A stretch of DNA of 64,000 nucleotides from Odobenus rosmarus divergens (GCF_000321225.1 NW_004450465.1:1556329-1620328); one strand, 5' to 3'; counted from the stretch's first letter, positions 11,479-25,255 are shown. The notes: generated by a model not told the origin, from the sequence alone. Numbers and translations are program-made.

Positions 11479-13489
11479 TCATAACTTCCATTTTGCCTTT
11501 TTTTTTTTTCTGGTTATAGATCAGGTTTGGTTTGGTTTGTTACATGGATTGTAGGAAAACAGTTCTGGATAGCCCTGACCTTTCTAGAGGTAACAGAAGA
11601 GTACATGGTAGATCTGATTCATGAAGATGACCAAATATGGCCAAAATATTTGTATGATCACTGAGCTGTCTATGGAGAAGCAAATTAGTCAAATAAAAGC
11701 TAAATCACCATTTACTTTGGGCCCAATTACCCCTCCTATATCTCTGGTTCCAGGCTAATCTGATAGACACACTGTTCTCCCACTAGAAGACTGAACTATT
11801 CCAAGTTTCCAAACAAATCTAGAAACAATAGCCGCCCACAGAGCCTACAGCGAATTGATGTTTTCTACACTCTCAACCTCAAGTGAGAGGAACAAACCAT
11901 AGGGTCATGGGTCTGAGCAGGCCAGGTCGATGCAAAAAGCTGATGGGGGGGAGGGAATGGAGTGGAAGATACTTTAAAAATGTATCTTTTTTTCATTCCT
12001 CAGCTTTTGAGTTAAGCTTAATTACATTTAAGGAAGAGAAGGATATAGCCCCATGTCGATTTCCTTTGTATTTGTTCATGTCAAGCATGTCTTCCTAGCA
12101 TGTACAATAGTAATTTGAGAAATAAATAATTCTGTCAATATATCAGCTAGGTATTATGGAGGCCAAAAAAATCAATCTCTTGAGTGAATTAAATTTGTGT
12201 GAGTTTTTGTTATTTTATGAAATTCAGACATTCTAATCTGAATGCTCCAATTGTTTTTGCATAGCATAAAATATGCAAGTGAGAAAAATCATCCTTCAGC
12301 TCTGAGAGGTAATTCTCATAAATAATCCCCCAAAAGACAGATGCAGAAAGGGACTACCACACACAAGGAATGGAATTTGAAGAGCCTAGATTAGCTACCT
12401 GGCCTGACTATCAGACGGACCTTGACTCTGGACATGTTTTTTTTTTTCCTTTTCATCTCCTTTATAAAACTTACATGTGAGCTAAGAGACACAGACTCAC
12501 TGGATGAAATCTAAGATTGCTTCTAAAGCTGTATGACTCTGACCCTGGGGGAACAGCCATATTATACATGCAGTATAATTACACAGTATAAAAACATAGT
12601 CCTGTCTGTAAATAGAAGCGCTGTAACAGTTAATATCTTCCCCAAATGCACAATTCTCACTGCAAAACAATGAAGTTAGTAAATGCAACTTCTATCAAAT
12701 TGACAGGAAGCTGCTGAAAATTCAATTAATTTTTGAACAAATTTATGCTGTTATTTCTATTTTACTTCATTTGTTTTTTAAATTCATTTAGAACACTCAA
12801 ATAAGTAAGTCTTTTATCAACATTATGATATATTCAGTTTCCACCAGGCAGGACCTGTTAATAATTTTTCGAAGTTTCTTCATATAAGAAATAAGATATA
12901 CATGCTAAAACTGACCTTTGTGGATTCATGTATCACTCTGAATAGAGTGACAGATCCTACCTGAATGAAAAGACACACCTTACTTATTAATGTTTTTAGG
13001 ATTACCACTTGAAAATGATAATAATTACATGTCCCTGATTTCAAATATACAGGCATAAAAAACCCTGCCAAAATTTGAACCACTTGTTTTTCTTTCAAAC
13101 ACATGAAACCAAGCTTAGAGCCTTCAAATTGCTTATTGCTTTCATCTTATCACACAGTTCCTATAGCAGGTTGAGTTCCCACAAATACACCCTGAGATGA
13201 CTGTGTAGGAAGTTTATGGGGAGTACTCTCAAGATCAGCACCTAAGGAAGAGAAAGGACTCAGAAATGGGATGGAGGGAGAAGATGGTCTTTGACATATT
13301 CTCAACAAACACCTTTGCCAACCCCAAAGGAACCTCTGAAGCTGGGATGGCCCCTTCTTAGCTGTCCCAAGTTGAGCAGCTGGTGGAATAAGTCCTTCAG
13401 TCCCAAAGGGAGATCTGTGAGGCTCATCACAGCATCACCTACAGTTCCGAATGGAGCCAGGTCGAAGTATGCTAACAGTCCAGTGGATC
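11479..13489. other. Unique AT-rich sequence
   Basis: No gene or strong repeat. T-runs occur at 11498-11510 and 12439-12448. The stretch 12160-12330 is AT-rich but complex, with motifs such as TTTGCATAGCATAAAATATGC, and could be a conserved non-coding element (untested). Confidence 0.45.
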
Positions 13490-13691
13490 TGTTATCAGCA
13501 AATATTTGTTGAATATATACCATGTGCTCACTACAATAGAGATCACTAAATTCTATACATATCCTTGCTATCAAGACACTTAAGAGTTTAGTTGAGGAGA
13601 GCAGATTTAAAAACTCACATGATAAAATTTTAAAATAACAAGCAAAGAAAACAGTATCACAGAAATGAGGGTAATCAGAAAGAGATCACTT
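13490..13691 (+). repeat. Ancient interspersed repeat, head part
   Basis: 'cagcaaatatttgttgaat', 'ataccatgtgctcac', 'atatccttgctatcaagac' and 'ttagttgaggagagcag' follow the same old repeat as at 1-130 and 37648. A Can-SINE landed in or just after it at 13708. Confidence 0.55.
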
Positions 13692-13916
13692 TAAAAATCT
13701 GAAGGACCGGGCGCCTGGGTGGCTCAGATGGTTAAGTGTCTGCCTTCGGCTCAGGTCATGATCCCAGGGTCCTGGGATCGAGTCCCGCATCGGGCTCCCT
13801 GCTCCTTGGGAGCCTGCTTCTCTCTCTCTCTCTCCCTCTCTCTCTCCATCTCTCATGAATAAATAAAGAAAATCTTTAAAAATAAATAAATAAATAAAAA
13901 TAAAAATCTGAAGGAC
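13692..13916 (+). mobile_element. Can-SINE with perfect 16-bp TSD
   Basis: Body 13708-13900. The duplication TAAAAATCTGAAGGAC is exact at 13692-13707 and 13901-13916. It has an internal (TC)n run at about 13817-13851 and a (TAAA)n tail, so its length may vary between individuals. Confidence 0.97.
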
Positions 13917-14474
13917 AGAAAGATGACTTAATTCCGTGACACCTGGACAGAAGAACTGTAGTTACACCTTTAAGGTTACTAGGATTTTTTTGATGCGTGG
14001 AGAGCAGGAGGAAGGCCATTCTGGGTAACAAGGTAGCAACAAAAGATCAGAAGGCAAAATGGAAGTAATCTTCGTAAAAAGGGCCATAACCCTTTGAAGC
14101 AGAGTATATTAGGGCCAAAGGTGGGTGAAGAGACATGCACGGTGAGATATGGAAGGCACTCGGATGAGTCCAGCTCTTCTGCTAAGTGCAAAGGTGGAAG
14201 CATTTGGCTCATCCAAGAGCAACAGCAATGACAGCTTTTGATTTATCAATTTCTGACCAGAGCAGAGGCAATCTGGTCCTGGGACTCACTGTGGAAGCAT
14301 CTCTCTTAGCAGGCCAGTTCTGCAGTGTGATTCTTGGAAGCCCGGCCTAGAGGCCATTTTTCTACATTCCCAATGATTCTTTAAGCAAATATCCCTTAAT
14401 AAATAAATACCTTTCTGCTTAAGTCAGTGAAAGCAAGTGCTGCTGTCCGCAAACTAAGAACCCTAACATAAACA

Positions 14475-14645
14475 CATTTTCTTATTCAACATTCACAACA
14501 ATTGCATGGGTAAATATTATTATCCTCATCTTACAGGTAAGGAAACTAAAGCCATAAGGTTAAACAAACTGTTCAAGGTTTTCCAGTAAGTATGTGGCAG
14601 GGCCAGATTTGAAACGAGGACTATCCCACTTCCTAATCCGTGTCA
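14475..14645 (+). repeat. MIR SINE
   Basis: 'attcacaacaattgcatggg', 'tattattatcctcatcttac', 'aggtaaggaaactaaagcc', 'ttccagtaagtatgtggcag' and 'ggccagatttgaaacgagg' reproduce most of the MIR consensus order. Confidence 0.85.
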
Positions 14646-16524
14646 TTTCCACAATATCACAACTGTTTCCTGAAGACAGAGACATGAATGAGCCTCAATA
14701 TTTTCCATATGAGCATATCTGCAAACATAATAGTTTCCACAATGCATCATAAAATAATCATTCCAATGGAAGAGCAATACCAAAAAGTGGAAAGTTGCCT
14801 GCAACCCATGCCAAAGACAGAAGAGGAGGAGTCCCTGAAGCCACTGGGCCATGCTAGCTCTGCCTAACTCTACTTCCCATGATTGTTTACAAATTTAACA
14901 ACCAAACTCAACAATAATCTCTATACCTCATAAGTAAATTCAAGGCCACAAGAGAAAGCAAGTCTTTGCATTACCCACCCCATCTTGTTCCATATATTGA
15001 ATATAATCATCTCATGAAGGTTAAGTTCTCCCCCGGAATGATGAAGGCAATTTAACCACCTGTCTTAGCCTTTTCACCTTCAAGATCAATTTTGTTTGGC
15101 AGACTCACTGGACAGTGGCCAAGAGTATACATTTCTAAGACCAACCATCCATGAATAAAAGTAGAATCTATGGCAAGATAAGAAAACAAATGATACAGTA
15201 CAACTACTACCTCCTCCTAAGCCCAAGGAAATATGCTCACCACCGGACTCGGGCCTATAGGCTTCATCTTGGTAAACTAGCAGGAAGACTCATGGTCAGT
15301 GAGTCTCAGGGTAGCCATTTTGTACCTACCACAACTAGTTTTCCGAAATGCTGCCAAAGAATGACTTGGGCTCCACAGGAAAGGGAACTTACCCTCTGAC
15401 CTCAATACTTCAAACCTGACTTCACACCAGTTTAAAACACTTCATGGTACCTCTCCATTCATATAGTGTTTTTCTGGATATTCCTTTCTGTCCTCAATTC
15501 CATCTTTAGCACAGCTGACAAATGCTGCATGGACACACAGCTGTCTCCCGAGAGGAGCCCCATACTTTTTAAACAGCTTTGCTTTGTGACCTGACCTACA
15601 GGCAGGCTGCATACTTCAGTGTACTGACAGCTAAGTCATGTCTTTTGTCCCAGGCACACAGATACAGCAGGGTAGGGAAAGTTCACATGGAATGCTCACA
15701 TTTCAAAATGTAAATAAATGGCTCAGACCAGAGGCCCAGTGCACTTAAGTTTGGAAGACAAAACCTCCCAAAGAAAAGAGTGACCTGAAGGGGACTTTTC
15801 AGAAATCCCTGTAGGACCGTGTGGCTCTGACAGCTGCACCTGGAGGGCCGAACGAAGCAGATCTACTACCAGCAGGAGCCCAGATGTCCTGCACTGGTTA
15901 GGACTTAACTTTCTGTTCCTTCCTGACCTATTCCCTAAATATCTTTCAGATACTTTTTTTTCCCTCCTGAGCCCTATTCCTTTCTTCTTTTCTTTCCTTT
16001 GTCCCTCCTTTCTCTGTTAAACTTTGTACTTCTTATTCCTCTAGCCTTTTCTCCTATTTCCTGGTTCTGCAGCTCTTATTTCTCTTATACTTGGAACCCT
16101 TTTATTTTCTTCCAGTTTTCCAAGGAACTTTCACACACAGCTGGTCCCATCTGTCTCTCCTAAATGATCCTCCCCTTCCTTAATCATAACTCATTTCCTC
16201 TCTAATTCCACCTGCTTTTAATAGGCTGGACCCTACATTCTCCACACCTAAATCCTAATAACATTTGGGATAGCAACAACCAGGGGCCCTAAATTCTATC
16301 CCCTTTTAAATACCAGGCATGGATATCAGGCTCACAATGTTACCACCCTTTTTCCTTTTCCTACAGTGATCTCATTTTTTAAATTTATTTTTTTGATATT
16401 TAACTAATTTCAAAATGTTCACAGTCTTACAAGACAGATATTGTATGTTCACCACAGAAAAATTAGTCATAAAAGTAGAAAGACAAAAATAAAAACTATA
16501 ATTCTACCCTTCAGAGAATACCCC
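14646..16524. other. Unique sequence with a CT-rich tract
   Basis: No gene recognised. At 15935-16220 there is a long pyrimidine-rich stretch (runs of CTTT, CCCT, TTCC) of low complexity. Confidence 0.5.
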
Positions 16525-17010
16525 TGGGTTTCATGATTGACTCAACAATGAACATTGTTTTAAAGATACAAGATGAATGAGAAAGACACTGTCCTTGCTC
16601 TTAAGAGAGCCTGCATCCAGTGAGGAAAAAAAAAATACAATATAGCGTATATAGAAAACAGCAAGAATCAATAGAAGCAAGGGCAAATAATTCACACTTT
16701 GGAAAAGCCTCCTGGAGAAAATGTCATCTAAGATGAGCCCTGAAAGATGAGCCAGGCCCAAAAGGGGAAAAGGGAACATCTCAAGGTATGTTGTTAAAGA
16801 CAGAGTTTGGCATGTTCAAAGAATCCAATGGAATTCAATATGCCTGAAAAGAAGGAGCAATATCATTCAACAGGCCTCAAGGTAAGGCGGGGCCAGAGGG
16901 CCTTATAAGGCACACGAAGAAGTTTCTGTAATGGCAATGGGAACATTGAAAGATATTAAGCAAGGGAATGCCATGATCACATTCACACTTTTAAGAGAAC
17001 CATAAGCCTA
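16525..17010 (+). repeat. Ancient interspersed repeat, long copy
   Basis: The longest copy of this old repeat in the window. It runs from 'gacactgtccttgctcttaa' through 'gatgagccctgaaagatgag', 'ttggcatgttcaaagaatcc', 'ggccttataaggcacacg', 'taatggcaatgggaac' and 'aagggaatgccatgatcac' to 'tttaagagaaccataag'. Family name not recalled. Confidence 0.55.
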
Positions 17011-17062
17011 AAAGATGGAATCACACTATGCAACAGATGCCACACTTATAACCCGAACTTTA

Positions 17063-17177
17063 AGAGGAAGGAAGGAAGGAGAGGGGAGAAGAGGGGAGGG
17101 GAGGGGAGGGGAGGGAGGAAGGAAGTTAGAAGGGAAGGAAGGAAAGAAGGAAGGAGGGATGGAGGGAGGGAGGACAG
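17063..17177 (+). repeat. Purine tract (GGAA/GGGGA)n with G-quadruplex motif
   Basis: Continuous purine run of mixed GGAA and GGGGA units. Between about 17092 and 17118 there are five closely spaced runs of at least three G separated by single A residues, a strong intramolecular G-quadruplex pattern on the forward strand. The Gly/Glu-rich open frame 17015-17251 is produced by this repeat. Confidence 0.9.
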
Positions 17178-17950
17178 GTAGTAAACAGCAGAGCCAGGAC
17201 GCAGTCTCAGGCAGTCAACTATACTACTCTCTTATGATGCCTGTTACATAGTTTATTGTGTCCTAACCATTTTGGGAGATTAATCAGGAAACTCAGGCAA
17301 ATATGTTTTGTATATGAGCTATACATTTTGTGTATTATAATGGAATTAGCACTTTGCCTTGGACTTAAGGAGTGTTTGATTCCCCTGGCTGAGGAACTGG
17401 GTAAGCTGGAACTGTGTGTGAGGAAAGGCTTTTTAAGGCACACTCCACAAGCACTCTCAGTACCAAGGCCAGAAATGATAATGTGAAATTATCCAAGTTG
17501 CTGTTCTGAATGTCTCAAAATCACAAATGATTACTCAACCTTATGCTTTCATTTCCCTGTGTAGCTCTTATTACAGCATATTTCTAAATATTATTATTGT
17601 TGAAAGTTGGTCATGATACTAAAAGATCTTATGATTTCCCTACTCTCTACAATGCCTTTTCTATTACTCACTGACACCAGGGCAATTTCTGTTGCTCATT
17701 AAAGTAATTAATACACTCGACAGAATTGTTTGGACTTGAGCCTTAAGATCAGACAAGTGCTTCTTAAACTTTTTTTACGGAAACTCGGGAAAAAAAAGGG
17801 TATATTTCATACTGAGATTTGGTACAAATGTAAATATCTATATAATTGAAACAAAAGTTTGGAAAAGCAATTACCACTAATTATGTGATGCAGGCTTCCA
17901 TTTTCTTTTCCATTCCATTCAATTCAATCCTATTTCTCTTCTATTAAACT
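17178..17950. other. Unique sequence, no feature
   Basis: Nothing recognised on either strand. Confidence 0.45.
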
Positions 17951-18541
17951 CTAAACTGGTACAACCACTTTGGCAAATTTTTTGGAAAGGATCCCCTAAA
18001 GTGCAATATACCGTATCAAATGACCCAACAATTTCACTCTTAGGTATATACCCAGGATAAATGAGTACATGTGTCCACCATTAGACTTGTTTAGAATAGT
18101 CACAGAAGTAATATGAACAGAAGAAACGTTCATAAGGCCAAATATCAGAAACTACCCAAAGGCTCATCAAAAGTAGAATGGGTAAATAAATGCTGGTATA
18201 TTCACACAGTGGAGCACTACAATTGTCTGTAATACAGATGAATTTCCCACACATTATGTTAGACACAAAGGAGTTCATACTGCATGATTCTAGTTATATA
18301 AAGTTCAAAAACAGCCAAAAGTAATCTATGCTATTATAAGTCAGGACAGTGGGACACCTTTGGAGGGGTAGTGATTTGAAGGAGTCATGGCTGGGGGAGC
18401 TTCTGGGTACCTGGTGCTTCTTGATCTAGGGCTCTAGATGCTGGCTATGGGGGTGGGGGTTCAACTTGTGAAAATGTATCAAACCATGTGTGCACTTTTC
18501 TGTATGTAAACCATATTTCAATAAAACATTAAGAAAAAAAA
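17951..18541 (+). mobile_element. Old LINE-1 3' end (L1MC/L1MD type)
   Basis: Starts in the ORF2 C-terminal region ('ctggtacaaccactttggca', 'gacccaacaatttcactc', 'ttaggtatatacccagg'). It continues through the 3' UTR ('actgcatgattctagttat', 'ctgggtacctggtgcttc', 'gtgcacttttctgtatgta') and ends in an A-tail at 18533-18541. It is 5'-truncated and the frame is decayed. Confidence 0.85.
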
Positions 18542-21500
18542 CTGGTCACAAACCACTAAATTATATTCTCCCACTCACAAATCACTTGCAACCTCAAATT
18601 TGAAATTTCCTACATTAGATACCAAGAACACCAATGGAAGACATACTATGACATAGCAAAATATTTACATTTTATTTACAAATAATAAAATAGAAAGCTC
18701 AAAAGCCTTATTTATGAACCATTAGACACCAAATAAAAAGAATCCAGAAAAAAATGAAACAGCTAAAAATAAGAATATACTGTCCCATCCTACTTGATTT
18801 TAATAACTTTGCAACTGCTTTCAATTCATATTTTTACTGAAACTTTCATATTAATCTATACTTGCTGCCAATCACTTTGTTAAGAAACAGTTCTGAATGT
18901 GCTTATCTAGGTTTTTCCATAGTTTCTAAGCCACTTTCTTATTGAAATAGCCAGAACAGCCCACTGGTAAGGAAAATCTCCCCTAATGCTCCCCTTTATG
19001 ATCCTTCCCATTGGAATCTGTTTTTCCTCAAAGAGCATCCATCTATGACAACATGTCCTCAGAAGCTCTAACCTGCTCTATCCCATTCCTGAGGTGAGAA
19101 GAGAGGCTACCCGACCATGGCTGACTGCAATCAGCAATTACACATTCATAAATGAGTATGGGGCTTGGTACCTTAAAGAGACCCAGATGTATTTCCTTCA
19201 CAATCACTATCTTTCTCAAGCAAAGTGCAGATTACAAGCTACACTACGTATGCTTTTGTTTTTCAAACAGCAGATTATTACATATATAGGGCAGATGTCT
19301 TCCAGGACATTTCTTGGCTGATGTCTTTATTCCGTGATTCCATGAGAGTTTTCTTCAAATTCTACAAAGTAGTAAGATCTCCAAATGAAGGCAGTCCAGC
19401 TATCTTGGGAAAGTAGTTTCCGTTTTAGCTGGCCTGTAAGTGTCAATCCATCAGGGGCTGCAGATGCCATTGCTTGGCTTGAGCTCCCCCCCAACCCCCC
19501 CCACACACACACTGCACATCACCACCCCCTCCCCGCCCTGCAACGCCTCACTGTGAAGTAAAGGTCTTTGGGGCTTTACAATCTCTCCTGAAACCTAGAT
19601 TGCATCAGTTTCCAAGAATGTCTGACTTTGGCTGTCCAAAATATCTGCCCAAGTCCCCCTTTCTCTTCACATCTGTCTAAACACAAGGGCAAGAGATATT
19701 GTGCATGATGCAAAGCCAAGAGTCAGTGCAATGCTCTTCAAACTCAGAGTCACCAGTGAGAATGACATGAAACAAACTCAACCTGCTTTTTACAAAAGCT
19801 GAATTTAAATTTTCTGTCTGCTAAAAGTACATTTGAAAAATGAAATCTTTCCATATGGCTTTATTTTCTTCTATATAAAAGGGCTAGACTGAATTCTGTA
19901 TTTAAAAAAAGATAGAGCTCTATGTACATAGTGCTGACATATACACTAAAGTCATCTGGAAAAAATACAAACTACTATAACAAATGCCAAATGCCAAAAG
20001 TAGCCAGTCTCATTCTATTGAGACAAATAGATTGAAGGGGAAATGTGTTTAGTTGACAGAATGAATAGAGAAAATCAATCTCTGATCATCAAATATACTG
20101 TAACTGGACATGAGGGTTGGGAAGTTTTGAAACATTGTATTTTGCACACAAGATAAATTTAAAGCCTTCAAATGAACGTTTTTCAAGAGCTTCTTACAGC
20201 CAAGGATGAAATTATTCACACCAGACTAAGTGTTTACATTAGATAGTCCTCTTTAATTCTTGAGGGGGGGAACCATCTTTTAGTGAAGTATATTTTTACA
20301 CAAAGTTTTTTGGATCTCAAATGGAGAGAAACAGCATATTCCATAAAAAGAACATTTAGCATCTAATGTTCAAAACACCCTGCGCCTCCCCTCCCCGCTT
20401 TTATGAACACAGTTGTATTAGAGCCCAGATATTTAAGATTATACAGCAAATTTGTAATAGACCCACATTTCCTTTTGGAATATAATACAGCTGCAAACAA
20501 ACAAACAAAAAGTCATATTTCCTCCAGTTATGTGCCAAATGGCCACATCCTCACACCAATAAGAGAGTCTAGTGGAATCCAGACACTACCAGGAAAATGA
20601 GCAGGGATAAAAGGAGGGTAGTCTAACCCTTCTCTTTCATTTGCCATAGAATAAATCGAAACAGAAAGAAAAGCTTTTCTAAGACTAAAGATCATATTTT
20701 TAAGATATAAAGGTTTCTTTTTAACTATGCCTTTTTCTTTTTGGCTAAGAAGCAGGATCTTATTTTTGCTGAAACACAAGAAAGCACTTCACAAAAAACC
20801 TGAATTGCACATAACTTAAAGAAAAAACACTTGATGAGCTCGTTAACATAATCCCCACAGTCCCAGCTCTTTCAAATAACAGACTAATTCCATTTCCTTA
20901 CATTCTGCTACCAAATTCTGCCTCTCTCCATTGCCACCATTTCTTCCACTTTGTTTTGTCTTTCCCTTAAGTAAACTGGACACTCTGGTAATTCAATCTC
21001 CTGTTCAATGTCATGGTTGAATCAAATCGCTGTCACTCAAAATACAACCTGCGGCTTGAACTATGGCATGGTTGAATGATCAGGGCAAATATCCCCAAAT
21101 CTGGAATTTCTGGGTTTTCAACTACTGAGCTACTAAGTGGCTTTAGACAAGATCTTCTCTATTCCTCAAGAGAACAGGTCAAATCCTGTTTGCACTAACT
21201 GGGACTCCATAGAGTGGGGCACTGCGGGCGAGGAGAACTCCACCTGTGTATGCACTAAGTGGGTTAGTGGAGAATTGGTCATCATGGGATTTAAGCAGCA
21301 AATTGGCGACAACAGCATTGACCTCACAAGATGGACGTGGGTATTAGCAAATAATGAAAAAACTTAGCAAAATGTCACTTTCACACCAGGGTAGAAATCA
21401 GAAAAGACCAAAAGGGAGCCCTCTTTAAAGCTGTCTTTACTCGTGCAGCATAAATAATGAGGTTTCACAAAGAAAACCACTTCCATTCCTACCACTAGCT

Positions 21501-22915
21501 CTACTTAAACAAGTTTAAGGCCAATAAAAACACAGTGTTGGTTTACAAGGGTTAGGAGAAATGAAGGAAGATGGTGAATCTCCCTTGAGTTCAGAAGTTT
21601 AAAGAGAAAATCTTAAGGATGGAAAGTGACGAATCATTGATACTGACTTTTTAAAATTTTTTTACTATAATCCAAGATATGAACCAGGACCAAGCATATT
21701 ATATAAATGTTATTAGACAAAGAGTAGAAACTATTCTAAGGACTATAACAGAAGAACACCTGAACAGGGCTTGATTGTGAATTAGAAATTACAAACACAC
21801 AAATGATTGCAGCCACCTAACCTGCTGGACATTTGCTATGCACTGGGAGAGGAGTGTTGAAAGGAACCCAGAGGATGAAACTGGTGTTGGAAAACCATCT
21901 GACAGGATCCAGAGCTAAGACACCCTGCTCAGAGACCAGAGACCTTTGCCTAGCAAACTCACTCCAAAGGGGAAAGGGGGCAAGCAGATAGCTCTTTGCT
22001 GAGTCCTATCACGAATGAGGCACTCCATAAATCTTTGTAGAATTGAATTGTTGAAATAAACCATACTCAAAAGAACTGGGATTTTTCAAATTACAGCAGC
22101 TGGCTTTATGAGTTGTACTGCTCACACACAGAGTCGTTTGGGAAGGGAAGGACATCAGAACTAAATAATCTCCTTTGCAACTGATAGTAAAATTAGAGGG
22201 AAAGCAAATAGCAAGAGAGCAGACAATCAAAATCAAATGGATGTGGACCACTTAAGTAATTGGGTCAAGGGAGAGTAAATGCAGTTCAATTTAGGATAAT
22301 GTTCAATAAATTGCTTTAAGAAATAACCTAGGGAATACAGGTTAAATGGAACAACCATGTAGGAGATTGATTTGCAAGTCACAATAAAGAAAATCACTGA
22401 AACTAACCACCAGAGCATTACCAACATTAGTAAAAAAGGCCATAGTGACCCTAAGAGTGAAAAATGCAAATAGACCTGCTCAGGCCACAGAGCAGCTGTC
22501 CTTATTCATGTGCTTCTGTTCTTCCTGTGCTAGGGAAAAGTTAACCATTTTCCAAACAGCCTTCCAAACTTAAATATATTTCAAGATTACTATGGGCTTC
22601 CCCTAATTTCTCTCCAAATTTCCTTATTTGCTGGGAATAATTGGCAGTTATAGTCACAGATAAAATGGTCATGTTGTAAGTGTTACCACCCACTTGTCAA
22701 ATTCTTCAATGGAACAACATGGGTGGCGTGGAGAATCCGTGTTCCCAGAAAGAAGGTGGGTCACAAAGACAATACCAACCTTACAGGTAAGACCAGGTAA
22801 AACTAAAAGTCAACCAAGCCCACACTTTCCCCAGGAACAGAGTTGGAAATGACTGACATTTGTCTATTGGAATTTAAATTTGCTTCCTTTAGTTATGGAC
22901 AAGAAACATGGGGAT
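18542..22915. other. 4.4 kb of unique AT-rich sequence
   Basis: No gene and no repeat I can name. It is the longest stretch of unassigned sequence in the window. A C-rich/(CA)n patch lies at 19484-19545. Open frames are all under 90 codons. Homopolymer and low-complexity content is modest, so ancestral non-coding sequence is likely. Confidence 0.5.
19484..19545 (-). repeat. C-rich and (CA)n low-complexity patch
   Basis: C-runs of about 7, 8, 5 and 4, with an intervening CACACACACA, give a possible G-quadruplex on the reverse strand and an i-motif on the forward strand. Confidence 0.8.
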
Positions 22916-23060
22916 ACCAGTTCATTGCAATGGACATTTGCTGTGTGGTATGCCAGACACGGGGTGCTGGGCACTGGGGATTCCACAATGACTGAGCTAC
23001 AGCCCCCACCTCTGGAGACCCACAGTCAGATAATCACAGCACAATGCACAGGGGAGAGGA
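22916..23060 (+). repeat. Ancient interspersed repeat, head part
   Basis: 'tatgccagacacggggtgctgggcactgg', 'gattccacaatgactgagc' and 'cacctctggagacccacag' match the '...gccaggcactg...ggatacagcaatgaa...' head of the old repeat seen elsewhere in the window. Confidence 0.5.
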
Positions 23061-23454
23061 CAGCTTCTGCTGCATGTAAGGTGATCACACATACTCCCTG
23101 CAGATCTGAACTGGATATAAATTTGGAACAAGTTTCCAAACCCCAGAAATAAAAAAAATAATAATGTTTTATTGGTATCTCTAAGGCCCAAATGAGAGAT
23201 GAACTTCAATCATTTTGCTAAACAAAAATGATTTGCTCTTGCCAGTAAGACAGCAGCTTGAGCCATGATATTCCAGCCAACTTCCTTTCTCAGCTCAAAT
23301 CTGTCCCATTTTGCCCCAGCCCTGGTGGAGTTTGCTCTTCCAAACAGCTAAGACTCACCTAGATTCCTGAAAGGAGCAGGGCTAACCCAACCAGACTCAC
23401 TAGGTGTCTGGATTTCACTGGCTTAAGGAAAAACATTTTAATTGAAGGCAACAC

Positions 23455-23645
23455 AGTTGTGGGAGTCTGAGGTTGGTTTGGATCCAACTTCCACATTCTA
23501 GCAGCTTGTTACTCAGCATCTCTCAACATCAACCTACTCATCTTTATAACAGGAATAATTACTCTTCGTTGTTAACTTGTTCTTTATACTAAACAAGATA
23601 ATATAGGTAACAGTGCCTAGCAAATACCTCAATTAATGTTGAGAC
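23455..23645 (+). repeat. MIR SINE, degenerate
   Basis: 'gatccaacttccacattcta', 'cctactcatctttataacag', 'gaataattactcttcgttg' and 'taacagtgcctagcaaatac' keep the MIR order. Confidence 0.65.
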
Positions 23646-24019
23646 CCATTCCATGCCACTATTCCCATCAGACGCTGGGCAAAGATACTTTCCTACATTC
23701 CATTCTTCCATTCAGCACGTCACTAAAAAGTAGCAGACAGTGGAAATGGCCTCAGCTGGTCATGGTATTCCAAGGGATACTTAAGTTTCTATCTTGTGAG
23801 TAAAAAACATGCAGGGTCTATAGTGGGAAGACACCCCTCCTTCTAGTAAATACTTTCAGAGTCATCCCTCTCAAAACAGTCTTAGGTATATTCCATACTT
23901 GATTTTGTCAAAGATGAGTCATGTCTCAGCCACACCAAAAGAACTGGATATGGGAGAATTTTGCCAGAGGGTACAAATAAAGAATGAAAGGGGGAAAAAA
24001 AAAACAACACTATGCTTAT

Positions 24020-24275
24020 TCTCATTATAGGTAAGGAATTTTATGGAAAAGTTGAATAATGGGCCAAAGACACACAGCATTTCAGAAGTAAAGCTGATGA
24101 GTGGTCTGCCTCAATTTCCAGCACTGTGCTCTATTTTGGCAGGAACTAAGTCTGCCTTTTTCACTGTCATGGCCTTAACGCTTAGCCCCTAGCAAAGCCC
24201 AGAGCCTGCAACTCCTGGCAATACCTAGCAACACTTCACCATAATAGGCACTCAATAAGTACTTATAAATCAATA
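24020..24275 (+). repeat. MIR fragment followed by L2 3' terminus
   Basis: 24020-24135 is MIR-like ('cattataggtaaggaa', 'gggccaaagacacacagc', 'agtaaagctgatgagtgg'). 24140-24275 is L2-like, ending 'ataataggcactcaataag' and 'tacttataaatcaataa', which match the L2 tail. Confidence 0.6.
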
Positions 24276-25079
24276 ATCTTAAGAAAGGTAAAATTAAAAG
24301 CATGCAGCAGCTCAGAACCTGCACTTAAAGCGAAACCTAATAAAATATATATACATCGAAAAGGAGATATCCTGTTCTAGTGCAGGACAAAACGAGACAT
24401 TTTTTCCAAACTAGCAAAGACTGTGAAGTAAGTTCCCCCATTCCTACCCAATCATTATCTTGCAATATCTCCCACCCCTCTTTTTTTCAGGACAATTTGC
24501 TATCCATTCCCAAAAACAACTCTCCAAATAAAATATATTTCATCATGGTTCAAACTTACAACATTTTTTAATAAGGAAACACCAGATAAACACTAGGAGA
24601 GCTAATACTTTGGTGCCAAACAACCAAACAGATGTGATTCCTACCACTTCCTACCTTTCCAAAAGACGTGATTAATGGGGAATTATAGGAATATTCTAAT
24701 TCTTGATGAAAAGCTTGATTGATTTATTGGTGCCTGCAGCCAAACAATAACAAGGTCCATGTTTCAAATCACTACAGATGACCCAGAATCTGGGGCTCAT
24801 CACGATTCTATACTTTGACAAGACTGGTGCCAAGAAAATCTCCTCCAGGCTCAGGAATCCTTCTTCCTTTCTGGATAAATTCTACATAGCTTTCCCATTA
24901 GCTCCTGCCTCGGGTTAAGATTTCTTGCAGCAGCCTTGTAAATGACTCCTGTCTTTTAAAGAGTCGTTAAAGTTATACCATGTCTCTGATTCCCACCTTT
25001 GGAACAATTTCCACTTTCCACCCAAACAGGACCTTGCACAGAAGTGCTCAGCCCTGCATCAATCATCCCTGGAAACCAT
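24276..25079. other. Unique sequence, no feature
   Basis: Nothing recognised on either strand. Confidence 0.45.
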
Positions 25080-25255
25080 CATGGTCCTTCTGTTCGTGGA
25101 CTAGGTTGGGTTCTTCTGCTCTGTCTGTACAGCATTTGTATCTCCCCCACGGCATATCTTCATATAATATTAATTTCTATTTAATTGCCTATCTTTTCAA
25201 CTAGACTGCATGACATCATATCCTCAGTACCTGGTGGTTGTTAAGTAAATGAATG
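25080..25255 (+). repeat. L2 LINE 3' end fragment
   Basis: 'ctttttcaactagactgcatg'-like, 'atcctcagtacctggtgg' and 'gttaagtaaatgaatgcc' resemble the L2 3' end. Moderate similarity only. Confidence 0.5.
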
